A stretch of 64,000 nt of DNA from an uncultured Fastidiosipila sp. (GCA_947253875.1 CAMYAM010000001.1:1-64000); one strand, 5' to 3'; shown: positions 54,979-64,000, counted from the first letter of the stretch. Program-made: numbers and translations. The notes: generated by a model from the sequence alone, not told the origin.

Positions 54979-56178
54979 ATGAATAGATTTGTCGGAACGG
55001 TGTCAAGAGGAATTCGTACACCAATCATCGCAGAAGGTGATGATATTATAGATATTGTAGTAAGTTCAATTCTAGAAGCTTCAAAGGCTGAGAATATCGA
55101 ACTTAAAGATAGAGATATTATTGCTATTACAGAAGCTGTAGTAGCCAGATCGCAAGGCAATTACGCAAGTATAGATGATATCGCTGCAGATGTTAGGCTT
55201 AAATACCCAGAGGGTAAACTTGGACTACTCTTTCCTATATTAAGTAGAAATAGATTTTCCATTAATTTACGTGGTATAGCTAGAGCAGCCAAAAAGATAT
55301 ATTTACAGCTCTCTTACCCTGCTGATGAAGTAGGCAATCAATTAATTTCGAGTGAAGTTGTTGAACAAAGTGGCATAAATCCATTTACTACAATTTTAAA
55401 TGAGCAAGAATTTTATGATAATTTTGGTAAAAGTTCTCACCCTTACACAGGCGTTGACTACATTCAATTCTACAAAGACATAATTGAATCTGAAGATTGT
55501 GAAGTAGAGATTATTTTTTCCAATAACCCAGAAACATTATTAAATTATACCGATAACATTTTGACATGTGATATTCACTCGAGGAAAGATAACCTTAAGA
55601 GATTAGAAAAAGCTGGTGCCAAAGTTCTATATAACATCGATTCTATATTAAGTGAACCAATTAATGGCAGTGGCTACAATAAAGAGTACGGTATGTTGGG
55701 AGCTAATAAAGCTACTGAAGAAGTAGTTAAACTGTTCCCTAATGATTGCCAAGAAATTGTTGACCAAATAAGTCAAAGATTATCTGAAGCTAGCGGCAAA
55801 AATATCGAAGTAATGATTTATGGCGATGGCGCTTTCAGAGATCCAAGCAGTAAAATTTGGGAATTGGCTGATCCAGTAGTTTCTCCAGCTTATACCCCTG
55901 GTCTAGCAGGTGAACCTGAAGAAGTTAAACTAAAATATATTGCAGACAATAACTTCTCTGATCTTAGAGGTGAAGAATTGAATGAAGCAGTACTTGATTA
56001 TATCAAGCACAAAGATTCTGAAGCAATAGGCAAAACTCAGATGTTATCTGAAGGTACTACACCAAGAAAAATTGCCGACTTAGTCGGTTCTTTAGCAGAT
56101 CTTACTTCTGGCTCCGGTGATAAAGGTACTCCAGTCGTTTGGATTCAAGGCTACTTTGATGATATAGCTACAGAATAA
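54979..56178 (+). CDS. Coenzyme F420-0:L-glutamate ligase-like protein
   Basis: 399 aa, resembling the CofE/FbiB-type F420 glutamate ligase family found in many Clostridia. The N-terminus FVGTVSRGIRTPIIAEGDD and DRDIIAITEAVVARSQGNYASI match the family. A second block has YGDGAFRDPSSKIWELADPVV. F420 is not expected in these organisms, so the true substrate is unknown; it might ligate glutamate to another cofactor or to a peptide. No other F420 biosynthesis genes are nearby. GGAGG ribosome site before ATG. Confidence 0.75.
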   Translation: MNRFVGTVSRGIRTPIIAEGDDIIDIVVSSILEASKAENIELKDRDIIAITEAVVARSQGNYASIDDIAADVRLKYPEGKLGLLFPILSRNRFSINLRGIARAAKKIYLQLSYPADEVGNQLISSEVVEQSGINPFTTILNEQEFYDNFGKSSHPYTGVDYIQFYKDIIESEDCEVEIIFSNNPETLLNYTDNILTCDIHSRKDNLKRLEKAGAKVLYNIDSILSEPINGSGYNKEYGMLGANKATEEVVKLFPNDCQEIVDQISQRLSEASGKNIEVMIYGDGAFRDPSSKIWELADPVVSPAYTPGLAGEPEEVKLKYIADNNFSDLRGEELNEAVLDYIKHKDSEAIGKTQMLSEGTTPRKIADLVGSLADLTSGSGDKGTPVVWIQGYFDDIATE

Positions 56179-56234
56179 TGCTATATGGCGAACATCAAAC
56201 ATTGATTTTAATAAACGTATTATTTAAGGCATAA

Positions 56235-56275
56235 AAAATAGTCCCATGAGAAAAAGTTCATGGGACTATTTTCTT
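56235..56275. terminator. Bidirectional terminator
   Basis: AAAATAGTCCCATGA (56235-56249) pairs perfectly with TCATGGGACTATTTT (56258-56272), then CTTT. Lies between two converging genes. Confidence 0.93.
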
Positions 56276-56291
56276 TATCAAAAATTAAAAT

Positions 56292-56531
56292 TTAACCAAT
56301 CATTAAATTAACAACAACATTTAAAACGATAAATGCAGTAATTAAGATCTTAGTTAAGCGATTAAGGAAAACATTTTTGGTTCTTCCCTTGTTTGAACTA
56401 TAGAAAGATTCAGTATTACCGCTTAATGATCCTAAACCTTGATCATTTTCATCTTGTTGCAATACCAAGTAGATTGTTCCTAAAGCTATTAAAATAATTA
56501 CAACCGCTAAAATTGTTACCATTACATCCAT
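56292..56531 (-). CDS. secG: Preprotein translocase subunit SecG
   Basis: 79 aa. Two transmembrane helices (about 3-23 and 57-78) flank a cytoplasmic loop with the typical LVLQQDENDQGLGSLSG segment. Accessory subunit of the SecYEG channel. AAGGAGAG ribosome site before the ATG. It lies 102 nt downstream of no co-directional gene start; its promoter is presumably in the gap with the P-type ATPase. Confidence 0.93.
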   Translation of the reverse strand: MDVMVTILAVVIILIALGTIYLVLQQDENDQGLGSLSGNTESFYSSNKGRTKNVFLNRLTKILITAFIVLNVVVNLMIG

Positions 56532-56633
56532 GATTTCTCTCCTTCGATAAGCGCTTCTATTAAAGCCTTACAAGCTTATCACAAGATTTTTATCTTTGCA
56601 ATAAGCTTGGCTTTTGGCTATTAAATATTTTTT

Positions 56634-59576
56634 CTAAGCTTTACCTGCAGCAATTCTTGCTTCTTTTTGCTCACGAGTTTCATGATGGAATACCCACTTG
56701 TAGAACTCTCCAATAATAAATGGTATGAATGCTAAACCTAGAATTATCAACCAATCCATAAAGTTTATTGCTAATGTACCAAATACTGTGTTGACACCTG
56801 GAATATATACAACCAATAATGTCAGAGCAACTGAAAGTAAAATTGCTTTGTTTAAGTATTTATTACTAAATACACCTAGTCTAAATACACTATAGTGCTC
56901 AGATCTATTACTATATGCTCTGAACAACTCAGCTAAAATCAACGTTAAGAACGCAAATGTCAAAGCACCATTATCAGCTTGGAAGTTTACTTGCTTACCA
57001 TCTTTGTCGAAATATCCATTGTTGTATTCATATTTCAAGCCAGATTCCATTGGTTTCAATTCTCCATCAATAAGTTCAGCTTGGACTACATCTCTTGAGA
57101 ATATACTTTCATCAGAATACATGAATACAGTTTCATATATAGGATCACCTTGTTTGTCAACCATGCGGATACCGTATTCATTTAATCCGACCATAAATGC
57201 TGTGAAAACAGCCAAGAAAATTGCAACAGCTTGAACACAAATGGATCCAATCATATCAGCATTTAAGATCTTGGCATTCTTACCTCTAGGGTCTTGATCC
57301 ATAATATCTGGCTCTGCTTGTTCTTGTCCCAATGCCAAAGCTGGGAATGAGTCAGTGATTAAGTTCAACCATAATAATTGAATTGGCAAGAGTGGTAGCA
57401 TATCTGGACCAAATACCAACATTGAAATGAATATTACTAAAACTTCACCAATGTTACATGATAATAAGAAACCTACAAATTTTCTAATATTGCTATAGAT
57501 AACACGACCTGATTCAACTGCATCAACAATTGTTGAGAAGTTATCGTCAGTCAAGATCATATCGGCTGCGCTCTTAGAAACTTCAGTACCTGTAATACCC
57601 ATAGCGACGCCAATATCTGCCTTTTTAAGAGCTGGAGCATCATTAACACCGTCACCAGTCATAGAAACGATGTTACCTTCTTCTTTTAAAGCCTCTACAA
57701 TTCTAACTTTGTGTTCTGGAGAAACTCTTGCGTATACTACAGTATTTTCTACAACTGAACGAAGCTCTTCATCGCTCATTTCTTCAAGTTCAGCACCAGT
57801 CAAAACATTTGATCCCTCTTCCAATAAATCCAGATCTTTAGCAATCGCAACCGCTGTGTCCTTGTGGTCACCAGTAATCATAACTACTTTGATACCTGCA
57901 TCATGTGCAACTGCAATTGATTTCTTAGCTTCTGGTCTTGCAGGGTCAATCATACCCATGAAACCAACAAATACTAAATCTTTTTCTGCATCTGAGAAGT
58001 CAGCATCATTATGCTCACTATATGCAAATGATAAAACTCTTAAAGCATCCTGAGCGAATTCTGAGTTTTGCTCTAAAATTTCTTGTTTTCTAGCATCTGT
58101 TAATTCAACAACACCTTCTGAGGTAAGTTCTTTTGTACATAAATTAATTACTACATCAGGAGCACCTTTGGTCAATGATAACTTACCTTCAGCAAAACCA
58201 TCATAGAAAACTGACATCATTTTACGTGCTGAATCAAATGGCAAGTCACCTAAACGTGTATAGTTTTTGCTAGTTTCTTTTCTTGTTTTACCATATTTAC
58301 CTGCTACAGATAGCATAGCTGCCTCAGTAGGATCTCCGATAATTTCCCAGTTATTATCTCTGGTTTGATTTAGCTCTGCTTCATTGCACAAAACTGCAAT
58401 GTCCATTAATCTATCTAAGATAAGATCTGTTTCAATTAAATTATCTTTGGAATTTCTAATTTCTCCTTCTGGAGCGTAACCTTTACCACTTACTTCAAAT
58501 ACTTGTTTATCTGTATAAAGTTTAGTTACAGTCATTTCATTCTTGGTCAAAGTACCTGTCTTGTCTGAACAAATATAGTTAACGGAACCTAAAGTCTCAA
58601 CAGCTAGAAGTTTCTTAACGATAGCGTTTTGCTCTGCCATTCTATTCATACCTATAGCCAAGACGATTGTAACAACAGCTGACAAACCTTCTGGAATTGC
58701 TGCAACACCAAGGGCAACTGCTGCCATTAACATGTCTAGGATGGCACCATTTTTCATAATTCCCACAACAAATGTAATTAGGATAACGCCTAGAACGATA
58801 GCTGCTAAATATTTACCCAATTGGTTTAGGTTCTTTTGTAGAGGCGTCTCTTCATCTTCAATATTAGACAAACGCTCTGCAATTTTACCCATTTCGGTAT
58901 TTTGACCAGCGCTTGTGACAATAGCCTTACCTCTACCGTAAGTAATAGCTGTAGAACTAAATACCATATTGACTCTGTCACCGATTCCGATTTGCTCATC
59001 AGTTGTAAATTCAGCATCTTTGTCAACTGCTACTGATTCACCGGTTAAAGCTGATTCATCGGCTTTCATATTAGATGATTCAATTAATCTTGCATCAGCA
59101 GGAACAATATCACCGGCTTCTAGAATAATAATATCACCCGGAACAATCTCTTGGGATTTAACAATCTCTTGTTTACCATTTCTCAAAACTCTTGCTGTAG
59201 GTGAGCTCATATCTTGAAGAGCTGCAACAGCATCTGCTGCTTTACCCTCTTGGATAACACCTAAAACCGCATTGATAATAACAACAGAGATAATAATGAT
59301 CATTTCAATCCAGTCACCTAAGAATCCAGAGAGGATTGCAGCAACTATCAAAACTAAAACCATTACATCTTTGAATTGTTCTACAAATCTTTTCCAAATA
59401 GGTGTTTTTTGCTCTTCTTTGAGCTTGTTATATCCATACTCTCCCAAACGTTTATGAACTTCATCATTTTCCAAACCGTGGTTAGGATCAACGTTTTGCG
59501 CACCCAACACACTCTGAACAGATCCAATATAAGGATTCTCTACAGAGTATTTAACATCTTTTGATTCTTCTGACAT
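56634..59576 (-). CDS. P-type cation ATPase (SERCA/PMR1-like), riboswitch-controlled
   Basis: Membrane cation pump of 980 aa. M4 has VAAIPEGL, the phosphorylation site is CSDKTGTLT, the hinge is TGDGVNDAPALKKADIG, and M6 has LLWLNLITDSFPALALG, the pattern of Ca2+/Mn2+ pumps. An N-terminal cation-ATPase domain and actuator segment (TGES) precede them. A hydrophilic loop of about 55 residues is inserted between M7 and M8. The upstream yybP-ykoY-type riboswitch indicates manganese-induced expression, so Mn2+ (perhaps also Ca2+) export is the likely role. The AAAGGAGA site precedes the ATG. Confidence 0.93.
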   Translation of the reverse strand: MSEESKDVKYSVENPYIGSVQSVLGAQNVDPNHGLENDEVHKRLGEYGYNKLKEEQKTPIWKRFVEQFKDVMVLVLIVAAILSGFLGDWIEMIIIISVVIINAVLGVIQEGKAADAVAALQDMSSPTARVLRNGKQEIVKSQEIVPGDIIILEAGDIVPADARLIESSNMKADESALTGESVAVDKDAEFTTDEQIGIGDRVNMVFSSTAITYGRGKAIVTSAGQNTEMGKIAERLSNIEDEETPLQKNLNQLGKYLAAIVLGVILITFVVGIMKNGAILDMLMAAVALGVAAIPEGLSAVVTIVLAIGMNRMAEQNAIVKKLLAVETLGSVNYICSDKTGTLTKNEMTVTKLYTDKQVFEVSGKGYAPEGEIRNSKDNLIETDLILDRLMDIAVLCNEAELNQTRDNNWEIIGDPTEAAMLSVAGKYGKTRKETSKNYTRLGDLPFDSARKMMSVFYDGFAEGKLSLTKGAPDVVINLCTKELTSEGVVELTDARKQEILEQNSEFAQDALRVLSFAYSEHNDADFSDAEKDLVFVGFMGMIDPARPEAKKSIAVAHDAGIKVVMITGDHKDTAVAIAKDLDLLEEGSNVLTGAELEEMSDEELRSVVENTVVYARVSPEHKVRIVEALKEEGNIVSMTGDGVNDAPALKKADIGVAMGITGTEVSKSAADMILTDDNFSTIVDAVESGRVIYSNIRKFVGFLLSCNIGEVLVIFISMLVFGPDMLPLLPIQLLWLNLITDSFPALALGQEQAEPDIMDQDPRGKNAKILNADMIGSICVQAVAIFLAVFTAFMVGLNEYGIRMVDKQGDPIYETVFMYSDESIFSRDVVQAELIDGELKPMESGLKYEYNNGYFDKDGKQVNFQADNGALTFAFLTLILAELFRAYSNRSEHYSVFRLGVFSNKYLNKAILLSVALTLLVVYIPGVNTVFGTLAINFMDWLIILGLAFIPFIIGEFYKWVFHHETREQKEARIAAGKA

Positions 59577-59610
59577 ATTTTCTCCTTTTTCTTGGGGCTT
59601 ATTTTGACAT

Positions 59611-59639
59611 AAAAAAAGCGCCGCGTTTTATCGCTAGCG
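59611..59639 (-). terminator. Riboswitch terminator
   Basis: Minus strand CGCT(A)GCG pairs with CGCGGCG around an ATAAAA loop, with one bulged A, followed by C and seven U. It lies between the aptamer and the ATPase start codon, and overlaps the 3' side of the aptamer P1 stem. Confidence 0.85.
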
Positions 59640-59726
59640 TCTCACATTTGCTGATTTTGCCAGATTATAAAATCGAGATTGTTGACAAAATCTCCGTTAA
59701 ACGGCTGTTACTCCCTTTAGCTAATT
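59632..59726 (-). promoter_or_regulatory. yybP-ykoY (Mn2+) riboswitch aptamer
   Basis: On the minus strand the two conserved internal loops are present: AAAGGGAGTAAC (5' side, from about 59718) and GTGAGAC (3' side, about 59644-59638), closed by a P1 helix TTAGC/GCTAG. Between them lie the GCCGTTTAACGG stem and a GAGATTTTGTCAACAATCTC helix, then TCTGGCAAAATCAGC. This matches the yybP-ykoY class, which senses Mn2+ and turns expression on. P1 overlaps the terminator, so ligand binding should block termination. Confidence 0.85.
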
Positions 59727-59729
59727 GAT

Positions 59730-59758
59730 ATTTTACATTTTATCAAAAAATCTTTCAA
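59730..59758 (-). promoter_or_regulatory. Promoter of the riboswitch-ATPase transcript
   Basis: Minus strand TTGAAA (59758-59753), 17-base spacer, TAAAAT (59735-59730). The predicted start near 59723 coincides with the 5' edge of the aptamer. Confidence 0.7.
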
Positions 59759-59784
59759 GCGCTTAAAACTCTTAGTTTAGAAAA

Positions 59785-60864
59785 TTAATTTTTAATAAAA
59801 ACAATATTATCTCTTGAAATTTTTAACGAACACTCATAAATGAAAATGAGAATTTCATTTTTGTCCTTTATAAATATTTTTGCAAATGTTTTTTCTGGGT
59901 TGTTCAGGCTCACTACATTTATACAATTTGAATCTTCAATGAATCTAAAATCTTTAGAAACTAATTTTTTATAGATGCTTTTCATAGCTTTAGTATCGCT
60001 TGAACAAAATGTATCAAAATAACCTTTTGGATAAATATTATTTCCATACAAAGTAATAGTCTCATTTTTGATTGAAAGTGCTGAGTAATAATATTCCTGA
60101 ATAATAAGACTTGAAGTCAATTGACTATATTTTATGGTGCCGACATATAATTTTCTAATATCGTTGTTTATATCTTGCAATAAAATTGCTTCATTACCAA
60201 TATTATTGCTTAGAATTTGCATGTTCTTACCCAGCTCAAGGTAATTGTTCTGAACAAGTGAATTAACTGTTATTCTAGAATTAGCTGGTATTTCACTATA
60301 ACTTTCTGCTGTTTTAATTAAATGTGGAACAATAAAATCCACTTTTAGAGTATTGTCTTCAATAATATATGTACTTATTTGTTTGTTAGTAATGAATTCT
60401 CTTGTGCCAACTTTATCTACAATAAACAACACACCCATGCTTTCATGAAATAGAACATTTAAAGAAGAATTCGCATATAGTTGCCCAACAGAAGATGGTA
60501 AATCCAAATTAAAGTTCTGATAATCTCTAGTAAGACGATTCTCAAACTTGGCTGTATTGTAAAAAACATAACGTTTTCTATTCTTGTCTTTCTCATAGTG
60601 TAAGTGCTCAATTGGAGCTGCTTTGTGTAGTTTGAAAAAGAGTTCTTTTTCTTCACAAGAAAAACTTATGCTACAAATATTAGTGATAAGTAACTTATGG
60701 CCATCTAGTTTTATCCTTGAGTATATATAAGGCATACCCTTCTCTTTAATTACTAGCTCATCATTATTAGCTAAGGTATAAATACTATTTATGAATTTTT
60801 TATCTTGCTCATACTCAGCTATAGAAATATTTATTTTGTAATTGTGAAAGTCTACTGTTTTCAT
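59785..60864 (-). CDS. Uncharacterised protein
   Basis: 359 aa with no family I recognise. No signal peptide and no transmembrane helix; beta-rich with alternating hydrophobic strands, and no obvious catalytic motif. Three Cys lie scattered, with no metal-type spacing. GAGGGA ribosome site before the ATG. It lies 56 nt downstream of the lipoprotein gene and runs towards the riboswitch promoter of the ATPase, so it may be co-transcribed with the lipoprotein. Base composition is similar to its neighbours. Confidence 0.6.
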   Translation of the reverse strand: MKTVDFHNYKINISIAEYEQDKKFINSIYTLANNDELVIKEKGMPYIYSRIKLDGHKLLITNICSISFSCEEKELFFKLHKAAPIEHLHYEKDKNRKRYVFYNTAKFENRLTRDYQNFNLDLPSSVGQLYANSSLNVLFHESMGVLFIVDKVGTREFITNKQISTYIIEDNTLKVDFIVPHLIKTAESYSEIPANSRITVNSLVQNNYLELGKNMQILSNNIGNEAILLQDINNDIRKLYVGTIKYSQLTSSLIIQEYYYSALSIKNETITLYGNNIYPKGYFDTFCSSDTKAMKSIYKKLVSKDFRFIEDSNCINVVSLNNPEKTFAKIFIKDKNEILIFIYECSLKISRDNIVFIKN

Positions 60865-60920
60865 TAATCCCTCAGACGCATCCCTTCAAAAGAGTATGTA
60901 TCTTTAGCATGCGTTTTAAA

Positions 60921-62288
60921 TTATTTCTCTGTGCTTCTAGTAAAGAACAATTCAAACTCAAATTCATCAGTCCCAATTTTGTTTAAATTAACCCTATAAA
61001 TATCTATTATCTGTCCTGTACTCTCTTGTACATTCTGAACATCTACATAAATATAATCATTGTCCATCCCAATTATCGTGCCTGCATTTTCAGGTGGTGT
61101 TACCTCATCTAATAATTCACCATTGGTATTCAAAATTTGGAATTTCCTTGTATCTGCAAGTCCATTTTTGCTCCATAATAAATTATCTAAGCACAAATAC
61201 TTACCATAACCATTCAAAAAAGCAACAGGATGCAAATTACTGCTCATCTTAAACTCCTCTAGAATTGTCCCGTCAAATTTTGCTTTGACAAAGTTTGTTT
61301 CAGGGTAATCAACTTCACCTTTTTTAATTTTATCTATTTTCTCTTCCGGCTTTAATTTGTTTAATTCTTCTTCCTCTTGTATATCAACTAAACTATAAAG
61401 ATACATGATTCCGTCATCAACAGGCACTATCGATGATTTATTAATTTTTAAGTTAGGATTTTTTTGCTCTACTTTTACCGTTTCATTAACTTCAAGATTC
61501 TTCAGATTACAAATTTTTTCTGTAAATTCATATACTGCTTTTTTATCATTTTTTTCATCAGAAGTGATTTTATAATCAGAAAAATGCAAGTAATCATCAT
61601 AGACTTTCATACTTAGAATATAGCCTGCAGCTTTTTGTTCATATATAACCTCGGGTTTACTTTTCACATTATCCAAGGCTACTCTCTGGATTTTGTAATC
61701 CAAATTTTCTAAACTATCTTTTCCTAAGTTACCACTATTTATTAAATCCATTTTTTCCCATATATTTGAGGTTGAATAATAAAAATAGCCTTCATGAATA
61801 AATGCTTCATATATAGATTCTCCTGGCAAAAATAATTCTTTTTGCCCACTACCATCTGTTTTTACCTCGTACAAGCAGTCTTCGTAACCATCTAATATAT
61901 CGGTATTCTCTCTTTCAGATAGTTTCTTTTTGCTTGCCAACACATATAACTTGTTATCGTTATAGTATACAGAGCGTGGAATATGGAAAAATGCATTACT
62001 CTCAATTAATTTGTTAATATCAGTTTCTTTATCAGCCAAACTATCCGGATTATTATCTAAAGCTTTTATTTTTCCATTTTTCTTAGAAATTGCATATAGA
62101 AAATTTTCTGAAATATGATAGTAATAATCATCCGACTCTGCTATTGTCCATGGATTATATGGTTGGGCATATTGATATTGATTTTGTGATTTATCTGCTT
62201 TTGTATTTCCATTATCAACTTTATCACCTGTACTATCGCAGGATACTATAAAAAGCAGTGAAAATAATACTAAAAAAACTTTTTTCAT
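60921..62288 (-). CDS. Uncharacterised lipoprotein, beta-propeller-like
   Basis: 455 aa. Signal peptide MKKVFLVLFSLLFIVSC with lipobox Cys 17, then a Lys/Asn/Gln-rich spacer. The rest alternates short beta segments, with repeating 'D-DYYYHIS', 'NKLYVLAS', 'EGYFYYSTS' and 'DDYLHFSDY' patterns reminiscent of DUF5050-like propeller proteins. The frame runs upstream to 62321, but ATG at 62288 has GAGG 5 nt ahead and gives a clean signal peptide. Divergent from an ABC exporter. Function unknown. Confidence 0.65.
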   Translation of the reverse strand: MKKVFLVLFSLLFIVSCDSTGDKVDNGNTKADKSQNQYQYAQPYNPWTIAESDDYYYHISENFLYAISKKNGKIKALDNNPDSLADKETDINKLIESNAFFHIPRSVYYNDNKLYVLASKKKLSERENTDILDGYEDCLYEVKTDGSGQKELFLPGESIYEAFIHEGYFYYSTSNIWEKMDLINSGNLGKDSLENLDYKIQRVALDNVKSKPEVIYEQKAAGYILSMKVYDDYLHFSDYKITSDEKNDKKAVYEFTEKICNLKNLEVNETVKVEQKNPNLKINKSSIVPVDDGIMYLYSLVDIQEEEELNKLKPEEKIDKIKKGEVDYPETNFVKAKFDGTILEEFKMSSNLHPVAFLNGYGKYLCLDNLLWSKNGLADTRKFQILNTNGELLDEVTPPENAGTIIGMDNDYIYVDVQNVQESTGQIIDIYRVNLNKIGTDEFEFELFFTRSTEK

Positions 62289-62408
62289 ATAACCTCTTCT
62301 ATAAAAGTCTATCTTCCACAAAAATATTAACTCTTTTAAGATTTTATTGTGATATATGTTAATATTAAATTATAAAAACTTCATTTACAAGTTATATGAG
62401 GATACAAG

Positions 62409-63260
62409 ATGCAATTAAAAATCAACAACGTAAATAAATTTTATGGCAGTATTAAAGCACTCAATGACTTTGATATGAATTTAAAACCTGGCATCTATGG
62501 TCTACTTGGTGCTAATGGTTCTGGCAAAAGTACTCTACTTAATATAATTTCCCAAAACCTAAAAGCAGATTCAGGTACAGTCGAACTTGAACCGGCAAAA
62601 GACATTCTAGAAGTACTAGGTTTTATGCCACAACAACAAGCATTATATAGAGATATGTCAGCTAGAGCCTTTCTCCACTATATGGCAAAACTAAAGAGAG
62701 TAAAAAATACCCAAGTTCAAGTAGAAGATCTCCTAGAAGCTGTTAATTTAGCAGATATAGCGCACAAGAAGATGAAAGGATTTTCTGGTGGTATGAAGCA
62801 GCGTGTGTTACTAGCTCAAGCCTTACTTGGAGATCCTAAAGTTCTACTCTTGGATGAGCCAACTGCTGGTTTAGACCCTGTTGAGCGTATACGTATTCGT
62901 AATTTAATCAGCTCCTTCTCTACAAATAAAATTATTATTTTGGCAACCCACGTTGTCAGTGATATTGAATATATATCCAATCAAGTGATTTTATTGAAAA
63001 AAGGTAATATTATCGGTTGTAAACCTATAAGCGAGTGGTTACAAGATATCCAAGACAAAGTTTTTGAAATGCAAGTCAATGAAATGGAACTGAAAAAATT
63101 ACATAATAAATATCTTGTAGGTAATATATTTCATTCAGTCGATGGTGTCGTGGCTAGAGTAATCAGTGACGAGCGCCCCTCTAATAATGCAAAAAATGTT
63201 AACCCTAATCTAGAGGATGTTTACCTCTATTATAACGAAGGTGATTTACTCAATATATAG
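62409..63260 (+). CDS. ABC transporter ATPase (export type)
   Basis: 283 aa ABC ATPase. Walker A GANGSGKST (34-42), Q-loop MPQQQALYRDMS, signature MKGFSGGMKQR, Walker B VLLLDEPTAGLDP and the switch histidine in LATHVVSD are all present. It is like ATPases paired with ABC-2-type permeases (bacteriocin/antibiotic or other exporter systems). The GAGG site precedes the ATG. It is followed after 21 nt by a membrane permease gene. Substrate unknown. Confidence 0.92.
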   Translation: MQLKINNVNKFYGSIKALNDFDMNLKPGIYGLLGANGSGKSTLLNIISQNLKADSGTVELEPAKDILEVLGFMPQQQALYRDMSARAFLHYMAKLKRVKNTQVQVEDLLEAVNLADIAHKKMKGFSGGMKQRVLLAQALLGDPKVLLLDEPTAGLDPVERIRIRNLISSFSTNKIIILATHVVSDIEYISNQVILLKKGNIIGCKPISEWLQDIQDKVFEMQVNEMELKKLHNKYLVGNIFHSVDGVVARVISDERPSNNAKNVNPNLEDVYLYYNEGDLLNI

Positions 63261-63281
63261 CTATCGCATGAGGTTCAATAA

Positions 63282-64000
63282 ATGTTCTATGAATTACGTA
63301 AATGGTCAAATCTAAAATCCATCACAATTATTATTTTCGCCTTAATCTTAAATATTTTCTTATTTCATCAACATTTCAGACACAAGGATAGACATATACT
63401 TGAAGATTACAATACTTATGTTGAAGTTTTAATAGATTTAAAATCTTCAGACCAGACCAAAGAAATATCAACTCATCAAGAAAAAGGTCTAGCTTCTAGC
63501 AATGCTCTCAACGCTTTAGTTCAACAACAAAACTACATAAAAACCTACCCTGACTATATCCTAGGAACTCCTGAGCGCGCTGAAGATGCCTTTGCGCTAA
63601 GTGGCGAGGAAATTACTATCTATAATCAACGCAATATCGAGAAAACAGTTAAAGATTTCACCGGACTAGAATCTTTGCCTTTAGAAATCGGGTATGATCT
63701 ACAGGTAACTCGCTCCTTTAATTTTCAATTTTCAGATTTAATTCTCTTTGCTTTTATTATCTTGCTGACAACTCAAATGTTCACCCAGGAATATGAGGAA
63801 GAATTATTTCCACTGCTGACTGCAACTCAGAGCAGAATAAGATTAGCTGTTTCAAAGATTGCAGCAATTGTCTTCACTCTATTATTGCTATGTTTAGGCT
63901 TATATGGTGGAAATATTATCACTGCTGGTTTCATCTATGGTTGGGATGATTTAAGCAGGTTAGTACAGTCCATAAGTGACTTTAGATCATTAATCTATCC
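63282..64000 (+). CDS. ABC-2-type permease, partial (runs off window)
   Basis: Open frame from the ATG at 63282 to the end of the window (239 codons, no stop). It begins MFYELRKWSNLKSITI, with a hydrophobic helix (about 14-30), a long extracellular loop and hydrophobic segments near 152-168 and 195-220. A GAGG site (63270-63273) precedes the ATG. It follows the ATPase gene by 21 nt, as expected for an exporter permease. The 3' end is missing. Confidence 0.82.
   Translation, partial: MFYELRKWSNLKSITIIIFALILNIFLFHQHFRHKDRHILEDYNTYVEVLIDLKSSDQTKEISTHQEKGLASSNALNALVQQQNYIKTYPDYILGTPERAEDAFALSGEEITIYNQRNIEKTVKDFTGLESLPLEIGYDLQVTRSFNFQFSDLILFAFIILLTTQMFTQEYEEELFPLLTATQSRIRLAVSKIAAIVFTLLLLCLGLYGGNIITAGFIYGWDDLSRLVQSISDFRSLIY

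Overview
This window is about 64 kb of AT-rich DNA from a low-GC, Gram-positive-type bacterium, most likely of the class Clostridia (Bacillota). The evidence is the AT-rich codon use, strong AGGAGG-type ribosome binding sites with some TTG and GTG starts, lipoproteins and LCP/Mur wall enzymes, an Opp peptide importer, an ECF-type vitamin transporter, and a dockerin/cohesin-like pair. The dockerin points towards Oscillospiraceae-like anaerobes, but genus and species cannot be read from the sequence. I see no insertion sequence, integrase, phage module, CRISPR array or rRNA. This is mostly ordinary chromosome with several unusual gene variants.

Layout. 0-12 kb: a tRNA-Leu; a MurD/MurL-like pair for peptidoglycan stem-peptide synthesis; thioredoxin; UDP-galactopyranose mutase divergent from an undecaprenyl-phosphate sugar transferase; a YitT membrane protein; then a sugar block with a nucleotidyltransferase, a GH109-like protein and an N-acetylhexosamine 1-kinase, interrupted by endonuclease III. 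12-16.5 kb: tRNA-fMet and tRNA-Leu, a 1188-residue degenerate SF1-helicase-like protein, and RpiB. 16.9-21.1 kb: a three-gene surface operon with a secreted glucosaminidase carrying a C-terminal dockerin, a membrane-anchored cohesin-like protein, and a membrane-anchored Ig-like/SH3b protein. 21.2-24 kb: a pantothenate uptake and CoA synthesis operon. 24-31 kb: Nudix, a surface protein, HIT, AlaRS and a DUF2298 membrane protein. 31-42 kb: a PP2C-like pseudo-phosphatase with an outside LysM-like end, a DUF2207 protein, an LCP ligase, flavodoxin, two GT2 glycosyltransferases and a MurE-like ligase. 42-45 kb: the oxidative pentose phosphate pair gnd-zwf and a cyclase-family hydrolase. 45-54 kb: oppABCDF, with large insertions in OppC, OppD and OppF. 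55-64 kb: an F420-ligase-like protein, SecG, a P-type ATPase behind a yybP-ykoY (manganese) riboswitch, two uncharacterised genes, and an ABC exporter that runs off the end.

How the genes fit together. Wall construction dominates: MurD, MurL-like, MurE-like, an LCP ligase, glycosyltransferases, a glucosaminidase, SH3b and LysM-like domains. Two points stand out. The MurL-like gene suggests that D-glutamate can enter peptidoglycan by epimerising UDP-MurNAc-L-Ala-L-Glu instead of, or in addition to, glutamate racemase. The dockerin/cohesin-like operon suggests that a wall hydrolase is docked non-covalently to a membrane-anchored receptor. The sugar block could convert alpha-linked GalNAc to GalNAc-1-phosphate and onward to a nucleotide sugar. 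The manganese riboswitch suggests that the 'calcium' P-type ATPase exports Mn2+.
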